DNA from: Kiritimatiellia bacterium
Lineage (GTDB): Bacteria; Verrucomicrobiota; Kiritimatiellia; SLAD01
NCBI GenBank assembly: GCA_007134175.1
Contig: SLLF01000231.1
Coordinates: 1-14,331 of the forward strand
Reading direction: 5' to 3'
Length of the DNA stretch: 14,331 bases
The position numbers were made by a program, and so were the translations under genes. Of the stretch, positions 1 through 5,503 are shown one piece after another. Position 1 is the stretch's first letter; each line of letters starts with the position of its first letter. A model generated the notes under the pieces. That model was not told the DNA's origin, made no database searches, and saw only the letters and a list, made by a program, of their open reading frames with translations.

Positions 1-1
1 A

Positions 2-121
2 ATCATGGTACGCGGCACACAGGTGGAATGTGTGCGGGCGCGGGAAACGTGGGACGATTTGGTGCGCGGGGAACGCATACCGGAATGGCCGGACAACGGA
101 ACGATTCAAGCGAAGGAGTAA
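2..121 (+). CDS. lysA: C-terminal end of diaminopimelate decarboxylase (probable lysA, 5' part outside window)
   Basis: Reading from base 2 gives 39 sense codons and a TAA stop at 119-121, so this is the tail of a gene that starts before the window. The segment VECVRARETWDDLVRGE followed by RIP resembles the usual C-terminus of LysA, where a beta strand precedes an R-x-RET-x-x-DL-x-x-x-E helix. LysA is the PLP-dependent enzyme that decarboxylates meso-diaminopimelate to lysine in the cytoplasm. The next gene is dapA of the same pathway, only 3 bases after the stop, and its ribosome binding site lies inside this tail, which supports the call. No catalytic residue is visible because only the end is present. 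The identity rests on a short C-terminal pattern plus context, so another gene is possible. Confidence 0.62.
   Translation: MMVRGTQVECVRARETWDDLVRGERIPEWPDNGTIQAKE
113..118 (+). promoter_or_regulatory. Shine-Dalgarno site of dapA
   Basis: AAGGAG lies 6 bases before the ATG at 125. It overlaps the last codons of the upstream gene, so translation of the two genes is probably coupled. It decides the dapA start. Confidence 0.85.
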
Positions 122-124
122 ATC

Positions 125-991
125 ATGTTTGCTGGAACCTACACCGCGATGGTCACACCTTTCGACCGCAACGAAGCGGTCGACTACGAAGCCTTTGGGC
201 GGTTAATCGACGCCCAGTTCGCCGCGGGCGTGGACGGCATCGTGCCGGTCGGCACAACCGGCGAATCACCGACCTTGACGATGGCGGAGCATGTGCGCGT
301 TATCGAGTTTTCAGTTGAGCGCACCGCCGGACGCGGCAAGGTGATTGCCGGTACCGGTGCCAATGCCACGGCGGAAGCGGTGGAATTGACCCGGCACGCG
401 CAGGCGGCGGGCGCGGACGGCAGCCTGCAGGTGACACCCTACTACAACAAGCCCAGCCAGGCCGGCCTGATCAAGCACTTCGAGATGCTTGCCGACATTG
501 GCTTGCCGCTGGTGCTGTACAATATTCCGGGGCGGACCAGCCGCGAACTGACCGTGGACACGGTGGTAACGCTGGCGCACCATCCCCACATCACCACCAT
601 CAAGGAAGCGGGTGGCGATGTGGACCGGGTCAGTCGCTATGTGGACCAGTGCGACATCGAAATTGTGTCGGGGGATGACAGTTTAACGTTACCGATGATG
701 GCGGTCGGCGCCGTCGGGGTGATCAGCGTGGTGGCCAATGTCGTGCCGGACCGGGTGCAGGCGATGGTGCAGGCGGCGTTGCAGGGGCAATGGGAAGCGG
801 CGCGTCAGGCCCATCAGGCGCTTTATCCCTTGTTCCGGGACTTGTTTGTCGAGACCAATCCGGTGCCGGTCAAAGCGGCCCTGGCGCTACTGGGGCGGGT
901 AGAGGAAGTCTATCGCTTGCCGTTGCACCCGCTGAGCGAAGCGCAGCGGGCGCAGGTCACGAACGCATTGCAACGGGTAGGCTTGCTATAA
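125..991 (+). CDS. dapA: 4-hydroxy-tetrahydrodipicolinate synthase DapA
   Basis: This cytoplasmic enzyme condenses pyruvate with L-aspartate semialdehyde, the first committed step of the diaminopimelate/lysine pathway, which also supplies peptidoglycan cross-link residues. The 288 residues match the usual DapA length of about 290 and form one (beta/alpha)8 barrel. Visible hallmarks are GTTGE at 43-47 (Thr of the proton relay), PYYNKP at 105-110, YNIPGRT at 132-138 (catalytic Tyr132 and semialdehyde-binding Arg137) and the Schiff-base lysine Lys160 in TIKEA. GDD at 189-191 is also typical. The start is fixed by a good Shine-Dalgarno site 6 bases upstream and by the canonical N-terminus (GTYTAMVTPF). 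The gene is intact. It follows the probable lysA tail closely and is followed 26 bases later by a DUF3108 gene, so it sits in the middle of an operon. Related aldolases (N-acetylneuraminate lyase, KDG aldolase) are less likely given the full DapA motif set and neighbour. Confidence 0.96.
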   Translation: MFAGTYTAMVTPFDRNEAVDYEAFGRLIDAQFAAGVDGIVPVGTTGESPTLTMAEHVRVIEFSVERTAGRGKVIAGTGANATAEAVELTRHAQAAGADGSLQVTPYYNKPSQAGLIKHFEMLADIGLPLVLYNIPGRTSRELTVDTVVTLAHHPHITTIKEAGGDVDRVSRYVDQCDIEIVSGDDSLTLPMMAVGAVGVISVVANVVPDRVQAMVQAALQGQWEAARQAHQALYPLFRDLFVETNPVPVKAALALLGRVEEVYRLPLHPLSEAQRAQVTNALQRVGLL

Positions 992-1044
992 AAAATGCAA
1001 CGTCGACGTGAACAAAAATGGTGCGGCACCGTCCAACACGGGAC

Positions 1045-2028
1045 ATGAGGATGGCAAGTAACAAGCTAGGCACCGCAGCGCGCTATGGGTTGCTGTGGTG
1101 GGTTATGGGCGGCTGGGGCGTGGGTTTAGGGTGGTCCGCCCAAGCGGACAAGGTGATAGCCGAAGCGCCGGAGGACACGGTGCCCGCTGCGGAACAAGCG
1201 ACCGATAAGACAGATGAGACAGAAGAACTGGACCCTAATGCCGAGGCCTATTGGGCCGGGGACCTGCATCCGGTTGAAGTGCAGGAGCCCGAACCCCCTG
1301 ACAAGCCATTGCCGGACCTTTGGTTTCCGGTCGGCGAGGAGATTCACTACCGGGTGTATTGGGGACGCATTCCGGTGGGCACATCGGTCATCAGCTCGCG
1401 CTGGGTAGAAGAATATGGTCGCACGCTGCTGGCCATCCAGATTCGCACCCAATCCAACCGGGTCCTGGACCGGATATACCCGGTGGACGACGTGATCGAG
1501 AGCATCATTGATCCGCACACCTTCCTGCCGCTGCGGTTCACCAAAAACCTGAGCGAGGGGCGCTACCGGGCGCACGAGATAACCAAGTTCGACTACGAGA
1601 ACAATATCGCCTACTGGCGATCACTCACTCGTGACCGGGAGGACACCTTTGAGCTCGAACCGGATACGCGTTGCCTGGTCAGCTTTGCCTACTACATGCG
1701 GAAAACAGGATTCGCCCCTGGCGAGCGACGGCATTTCCGGGTGATGGCCGATGACAAAATCTACGACTTGTGGCTGGAGGCGCGCGGTCACGACCGGATA
1801 CGGCTGCGTAATTACGGGCGGGTGCGCAGCATTGAAGTGGAGCCGGAGGCGGCGTTCGAAGGGCTGTTTGTGCGGCGGGGACGCATTATTTTATGGGTAT
1901 CCAGCGATGACCGGCGTGTGTTGACGCAAATGGTCGGCGAAATCCCCGTGGCCAGCATTCGCCTAGTCCTGGACCATGTGCAAGGACCCGGCGATGACGG
2001 GTGGATGCTCGAGCATCTCGCCGAGTGA
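1045..2028 (+). CDS. Secreted DUF3108 domain protein
   Basis: The product is an exported protein of the DUF3108 family (PF11306), whose biochemical role is not established; members are envelope proteins. From the ATG at 1045 it has 327 residues. A short basic start is followed by a hydrophobic stretch (YGLLWWVMGGWGVGLGWS) ending in AQA, a likely signal peptidase I site. Next comes an acidic, proline-rich linker (EETEELDPN type). The DUF3108 beta domain covers about 225 residues, beginning at FPVGEEIHYRVYWGRIPVG and running almost to the end. The start is uncertain: in-frame ATGs lie at 1018, 1045 and 1051, and none has a strong Shine-Dalgarno site. 1045 or 1051 gives a more normal signal peptide than 1018. 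It follows dapA by 26 bases from the earliest start and is probably co-transcribed with it. Confidence 0.85.
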   Translation: MRMASNKLGTAARYGLLWWVMGGWGVGLGWSAQADKVIAEAPEDTVPAAEQATDKTDETEELDPNAEAYWAGDLHPVEVQEPEPPDKPLPDLWFPVGEEIHYRVYWGRIPVGTSVISSRWVEEYGRTLLAIQIRTQSNRVLDRIYPVDDVIESIIDPHTFLPLRFTKNLSEGRYRAHEITKFDYENNIAYWRSLTRDREDTFELEPDTRCLVSFAYYMRKTGFAPGERRHFRVMADDKIYDLWLEARGHDRIRLRNYGRVRSIEVEPEAAFEGLFVRRGRIILWVSSDDRRVLTQMVGEIPVASIRLVLDHVQGPGDDGWMLEHLAE

Positions 2029-2189
2029 ACGAGCATTGCTCACCGCGCAAACGTATCTTACAGGCCTTAGGCAGGCGGTGGACGCGCACGGACCACGGCG
2101 CGGTTCGTTTGTCCACCGTAAGCGTCGCCCGTTCTCTCATGCCCGAACGAGCTCAAGTCGGACTCTTTCCGTCATAAAGAGCCGGAAAA

Positions 2190-2520
2190 AGGGTGGCGTA
2201 CGGGATGGCTGTCACATGATGGCTGAAGAAGCGGATATCGCGACCGCCATAAAGCGCCACGCAACGAACCCGTTCGGTTGCACCCCGGTGAGAATCCGCA
2301 AAGCGGCCTGATCCGCGTACATGGTCGATGCGTCCCCGCCATCGGGAATCTCCTCGTCGCAGTGTCTGGATACTTTGTGCGTACGCTTCCGGCCATGGGG
2401 AGGAAAGCCCAGGAAACAGACCAAGCAACTCCCCGGGGAACACCGAGCGCCAGCTCGGTAGATGAAAGACCCGAACGGGCGCTCGGGGAGCCCAGGACCC
2501 GGCACCCGCGCGGCGGGATG
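2190..2520 (+). ncRNA. Hairpin-rich stretch, candidate structured RNA of unknown class
   Basis: Many short perfect stems follow one another here. They are GCAAC-GAA/TTC-G-GTTGC (2261-2281), CCGC/GCGG (2296-2306), CGATG/CATCG (2326-2344), GGGGAG/CTCCCC (2397-2434), ACCGAGC/GCTCGGT with a GCCA loop (2442-2459), GCTC/GAGC (2481-2491) and CCCGC/GCGGG (2505-2517). A 7-bp long-range pairing, GCGTACG (2196-2202) with CGTACGC (2380-2386), could close the first half. GCGG at 2303-2306 can pair with CCGC on either side (2296-2299 or 2313-2316), so two folds compete. Purine-rich unpaired strings (GGAAAG, GGAAACAG, TAGATGAAAGA) separate the stems on the + strand, which is why + is preferred. No promoter was identified and the class is not recognised. 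It could be a structured 3' UTR, a free RNA, or chance pairing in GC-rich DNA. Confidence 0.35.
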
Positions 2521-2540
2521 GATCACTTTCGCCATTCTCT

Positions 2541-2570
2541 CTTATTGGCGTCTATTCGCGTTCATTCGCG
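2541..2570. repeat. Three tandem imperfect 10-base repeats
   Basis: Three consecutive 10-mers read CTTATTGGCG, TCTATTCGCG and TTCATTCGCG, followed by a partial fourth unit GTTGATC. They share the core ATTSGCG in exact 10-base register, close to one helical turn. The array lies in the noncoding gap just after the hairpin-rich stretch. Confidence 0.7.
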
Positions 2571-2687
2571 GTTGATCAGTTCCATGCCACCTCGCCCGAT
2601 CCTGGCGTTGTGGACATGCACGTTGCCCCCACCGTGCACCACATGGGTTTGGTGGTAAACCTTTCGCTTACCGGGGTGACTGCGTAT

Positions 2688-2723
2688 AAGCGCCGGCCGC
2701 AGCTTCTACTGTGACCGGCGCTT
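2688..2723 (-). terminator. Inverted repeat at the end of the minus-strand gene, probable terminator
   Basis: AAGCGCCGG (2688-2696) and CCGGCGCTT (2715-2723) form a perfect 9-bp stem around an 18-base loop. It begins 11 bases beyond the stop codon of the minus-strand gene. There is no clear U-run on either strand, so it may act with Rho, as a 3'-end stabiliser, or as a bidirectional block for the two converging transcripts. Confidence 0.5.
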
Positions 2724-2734
2724 TCCGGTGTCCC

Positions 2735-5353
2735 CTATTCCAGAATAAACGTTCGGAAAAACGACGGGAATTTGCCGCCGAGGATCCCGTCTGTTATGCC
2801 CAGCCAGTAACTGGCGCGCCGGCCGTCATCCGAGTCGGGGATACAGACATTGAAGCCGAAGGCTTTCCCCCTGATCCCTTGCTGAAACGGCGGCATTGTT
2901 TCCCAGGGCAGGGCGATTTGGTAAAGGGTGATATGCGTATCTTCGTCCCGGGTAATAGAAAATAACGGGAGATCGGTTAGCTGGGTATCACGCATCCCGG
3001 CTTGCGGCGGGGCGATATGACAATAGATTTGCGGACCGCGTTGCGTCAGGGCGGCCGAGAATTCATAGTCGTCTTCGTGGTAGCCAATCCGCCCCGAGAA
3101 GCTGGGGTCGAGGGCGGTGTTGCCCGTATCAAATGCGAATTGGATGGAGTCGTGCTGCCAGATATTGGGGCCATGCCGGTTCTGCACATGCACATCATCG
3201 GTCACCGCCAGCACCATGTAGAAGTTCGATGCGTCCCAACGGAACCACAAATCGGCGCTTAGATCGTCGGGTCCGGTCCAGAGCCCGGCCGGCACCGCAT
3301 CGTCGGGGAAGATATGGTCGATGCTGTCCAGCGTAAGCGTAGGGGGCTTGTTTTGGACATCCACCAGGTGGGTGCCAGGCTGCAAACGCGGTACAAAGAC
3401 CGGATCGAACGCCTGCGCAAATTCAAATTCCGCACCGCCGTCCGAGGCAATGGTCACCTCTATATCCTGACGCGCAACGGAACGGACACCACCGGGAAGG
3501 ACATAATCCAGACGGGCTTCGCCCGCGGGCTCAATGGCGATGGTTTGCGTCTTCCCTTTGATCGTGGCAGAAGCCGTGACCGCGTCCTGCGTCATATTCC
3601 TCAGATGAAGGCGAACCGTATGGCCATCGGCAATGGATAGCTCGGCGGCCACCTCCGGCAGGGCAAACTGCGCCTGTTCCAGCAGTGCCACGACGTCCGT
3701 CGCCGGCAGATCAACAGGAACAAATAACGGCGCATCGGACAGGACCAACCGGTTTCGACCTACCGTCAGCGTGCCGGCTGCGCGTTCCATGATGTCGTAC
3801 ACCGGGGCCTCCCGGGTGAACTCAAAATCCAACGGCACAGGCGACTGACTGATACTCCATAACGTCAGGACCGATCCGCTGTCGCGCTCAAAGACGTAAA
3901 TCCAGATGTCGTCGTGAAGCTCGACGCGCTGGGCTGGCGCCTTTGTGTGTGCCAATAGGTGCGCAGTGGTGGCATAGGTGGCCACGGCCGGGCGGGGATG
4001 CAAGTTGAAGTTGACGTACTGTCCGCCCTCAATTTCCCGCTTCCAGAGTCCGTAGTCGTCGTTTCCGTGCCAGCGGCTGCCGGTCACGGTGAAGTACATA
4101 TACCGGTTCACCCCCATGGCCTTGGCGACAATCAGGTGCCGTGAAATGACCTTGGCCATATCCTTGGCGTAGGGACTATCCACGGGCAAGGCGGTCAGAA
4201 TGGCGTTGCCCTTTTCCGCAATCGCCAGCCGATCTTTACCGTACTTCTCCATGATCGACCATGCATCATCAAGAATGTCCGGGAAATTCCCCCGCTCCGG
4301 CCCTACGATGTGACGCCCCGGCCCAAAGATCTTCGGGTTGACATAGGAGTTGAAGGCCATGCCGTCCAGGTAATCCTCCACCCGGGGCCAAATCTCCCGC
4401 GCCACCTGATGGCGGGGAGTGCGGTTGGTGTCCTGGCCGCTTACGCCGACGCCGTAGAGGATAATCTCCGGGTTGGCCGCCCGGGCCGCGTTGGAGCCGG
4501 CCCGGACCAGGCCTACGTAGTGCTCGAGCACCCCCGCCCCGTGGTGCATGGCCAGATCGATTTCCTGGCCAAACTCCCACGTGTCAATTCGGCCCCGGAA
4601 ATGCGTCACCGCCTGCCCCATAAAATCTCCGAACGCGGTGAACATTCGTTCTGAATGCTCGGGCACAAGCCCTGCCAGCTCCTGGGCCTGCTGCTCCGCC
4701 GTGCCGCGATGGGAGGAAGGAATGGCTCGCCTCGGCGTAACCCATACCATGGCGACGGGTTGAATACCTTGCTCCGCAAAAACCTCATAGCGCCCATCCA
4801 GGCCGGAAAAATTGGTGGCTTCTCCCCTGTAGGTGGTAGATCCCTGGAAGGTCAGGGCCACGGAACCGACCCCGATATGGGCGGCCGGTCGGGCCATCCG
4901 GTCGGACATAATGATGCCGTTCAAACCAAAAAAGAAATCGTTCTTCTCGCGTGGCACGGTCACAATGAAACTTGAAACCCGCTTCTGCGCGGGACGGTCT
5001 CCCTCCCGCAACACCAGCTCCACGGCGTAGAAGCCGTTTAGCGACTGCCCCGGCAGCGACACGGTGTGCGCTTCTTTTTCCGTATTGGCAGGCACCGTTA
5101 CCGCAAATTGGCCCGTTGCCAATTCCAGGCCCTCGAAATCACGGACGGCATAGTGTAGTGCAATGGCAGCGGGTTGGTCGTCACGATTGGCCAGTTCCAC
5201 TGTGAATTCCGGCGATTGCGCTGGACGGACGACTCCTTCATTCAGCGCAGGGTACCAATCCAACAAGTGGATGGATTCTGCGGCACGCGTTGTCGGCAGC
5301 CATAGCGACAGGACGGCGAATAAGGAAAAGAAAACCTTAGGTGTGACATGCAT
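2735..5353 (-). CDS. Secreted GH-A-like glycoside hydrolase with C-terminal CBM9-like domain
   Basis: The 872-residue product is probably exported and acts on or binds a polysaccharide; the substrate is not known. Residues 1-24 are a signal peptide ending TRAA. About 28-135 look like a beta-sandwich. About 140-465 resemble a clan GH-A (beta/alpha)8 barrel: TWEFGQE at 258-264 lies where these families have W-E-x-x-N-E, giving Glu264 as candidate acid/base, and LAIAEKG at 376-382 gives Glu380 as candidate nucleophile. Gln263 replaces the usual Asn before the acid/base, which is unusual. Beta-rich segments cover about 475-660. The last 200 residues (TLDSIDHIF, ADLWFRWDASNFYMVLAVTDD, WQHDSIQFAFD) match the CBM9/DOMON-like sugar-binding fold. 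The start has a Shine-Dalgarno site 11 bases upstream. The gene is divergent from the transporter operon and shares its promoter region. The exact GH family could not be assigned. Confidence 0.72.
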   Translation of the reverse strand: MHVTPKVFFSLFAVLSLWLPTTRAAESIHLLDWYPALNEGVVRPAQSPEFTVELANRDDQPAAIALHYAVRDFEGLELATGQFAVTVPANTEKEAHTVSLPGQSLNGFYAVELVLREGDRPAQKRVSSFIVTVPREKNDFFFGLNGIIMSDRMARPAAHIGVGSVALTFQGSTTYRGEATNFSGLDGRYEVFAEQGIQPVAMVWVTPRRAIPSSHRGTAEQQAQELAGLVPEHSERMFTAFGDFMGQAVTHFRGRIDTWEFGQEIDLAMHHGAGVLEHYVGLVRAGSNAARAANPEIILYGVGVSGQDTNRTPRHQVAREIWPRVEDYLDGMAFNSYVNPKIFGPGRHIVGPERGNFPDILDDAWSIMEKYGKDRLAIAEKGNAILTALPVDSPYAKDMAKVISRHLIVAKAMGVNRYMYFTVTGSRWHGNDDYGLWKREIEGGQYVNFNLHPRPAVATYATTAHLLAHTKAPAQRVELHDDIWIYVFERDSGSVLTLWSISQSPVPLDFEFTREAPVYDIMERAAGTLTVGRNRLVLSDAPLFVPVDLPATDVVALLEQAQFALPEVAAELSIADGHTVRLHLRNMTQDAVTASATIKGKTQTIAIEPAGEARLDYVLPGGVRSVARQDIEVTIASDGGAEFEFAQAFDPVFVPRLQPGTHLVDVQNKPPTLTLDSIDHIFPDDAVPAGLWTGPDDLSADLWFRWDASNFYMVLAVTDDVHVQNRHGPNIWQHDSIQFAFDTGNTALDPSFSGRIGYHEDDYEFSAALTQRGPQIYCHIAPPQAGMRDTQLTDLPLFSITRDEDTHITLYQIALPWETMPPFQQGIRGKAFGFNVCIPDSDDGRRASYWLGITDGILGGKFPSFFRTFILE

Positions 5354-5364
5354 GGGGGATGTAT

Positions 5365-5371
5365 CTCCTTT
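5365..5371 (-). promoter_or_regulatory. Shine-Dalgarno site of the minus-strand hydrolase-like gene
   Basis: Read on the minus strand this is AAAGGAG, 11 bases before the ATG at 5353-5351. The spacing is slightly long but the core is strong. It contrasts with the divergent gene at 5504, which has no such site. Confidence 0.75.
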
Positions 5372-5407
5372 GCTTGGTTAGACAGGTTGACTTGCGGTTA
5401 CTCGTGA

Positions 5408-5436
5408 TACTTTCACACAGAGACCGGAATAGTCAA
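5408..5436 (-). promoter_or_regulatory. Possible leftward sigma-70-type promoter
   Basis: On the minus strand a TTGACT -35 box (5436-5431) is followed by a poor -10 candidate (AAAGTA or AAGTAT, 17-18 bases on, about 5413-5407). This would start transcription roughly 45 bases before the hydrolase-like gene, leaving room for its Shine-Dalgarno site. The -35 is good and the -10 weak. Confidence 0.35.
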
Positions 5437-5472
5437 TATACATATTTATCATTCATCTTTTTGCAATTGACT
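5431..5472. repeat. Inverted repeat AGTCAAT/ATTGACT flanking an AT-rich core between divergent promoters
   Basis: AGTCAAT (5431-5437) and ATTGACT (5466-5472) are perfect inverted copies separated by 28 bases of AT-rich sequence, striking in this GC-rich window. Each copy contains the TTGACT -35 box of one divergent promoter. A third copy, as the direct repeat TTGACTTGC, lies at 5387-5395 and repeats at 5467-5475. The set may be paired -35 elements or binding sites for a shared regulator. Confidence 0.5.
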
Positions 5473-5495
5473 TGCCGGCGACCCGCCCATAGATT
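5467..5495 (+). promoter_or_regulatory. Rightward sigma-70-type promoter placing the transcript start at the start codon
   Basis: TTGACT (5467-5472) and TAGATT (5490-5495) are separated by exactly 17 bases. They match the -35 and -10 consensus at 5/6 and 4/6 positions. Transcription would start near 5502-5503, directly at the ATG of the DUF6785 gene at 5504. Confidence 0.5.
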
Positions 5496-5503
5496 CCGGC
5501 TAA

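Larger units (their letters stand above)
2029..2734. other. 706-base convergent intergenic region, no convincing protein gene
   Basis: This gap separates the DUF3108 gene (+) from the minus-strand glycoside-hydrolase-like gene, which converge on it. Several open frames cross it on both strands, but none has a ribosome binding site, a recognisable domain or a plausible composition. They are arginine- and proline-rich, as expected of random frames in GC-rich DNA. No tRNA or tmRNA could be made out. What it does hold is listed separately: a hairpin-rich stretch, three tandem 10-mers, two further hairpins (TGCACG/CGTGCA at 2617-2638 and GGTTT/AAACC at 2646-2661), and a terminator-like inverted repeat next to the minus-strand stop. 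Confidence 0.7.

Noticed and set aside
28..318. Open frame of 96 codons overlapping the start of dapA
   Set aside because: It lies in another frame over the lysA-like tail and dapA, both of which are better supported.
1018..1044. Earlier start (ATG 1018) for the DUF3108 gene
   Set aside because: It has no Shine-Dalgarno site and adds a charged MVRHRPTRD extension before a normal signal peptide. It is not excluded.
2261..2425. Cobalamin or FMN riboswitch, suggested by CGGTGAGAATCCG (2286-2298), GTCTGGATAC (2364-2373) and AGCCCAGGAAAC (2406-2417)
   Set aside because: The GGGAA before the GGTG loop and the CCGCAACTGT segment are absent or poor, the B12-box fit is partial, and no gene lies downstream on this strand to be controlled.
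2278..2658. Open frame of 126 codons on the + strand, and overlapping minus-strand frames in the same gap
   Set aside because: No ribosome binding site, no recognisable domain, arginine/proline-rich random-looking translation, and overlap with the hairpin stretch.
2335..2700. RNase P RNA, suggested by GGGGAGGAAAG at 2397-2407 and a GCTTACCGG-like string about 260 bases later (2666-2674)
   Set aside because: The P4 helix needs a partner complementary to AAG-CCCAGG, and no CCTGGGCTT-like strand exists at the right place. The other conserved strings (ACAGAAA type, GGTAAGAGC type) are not in order.
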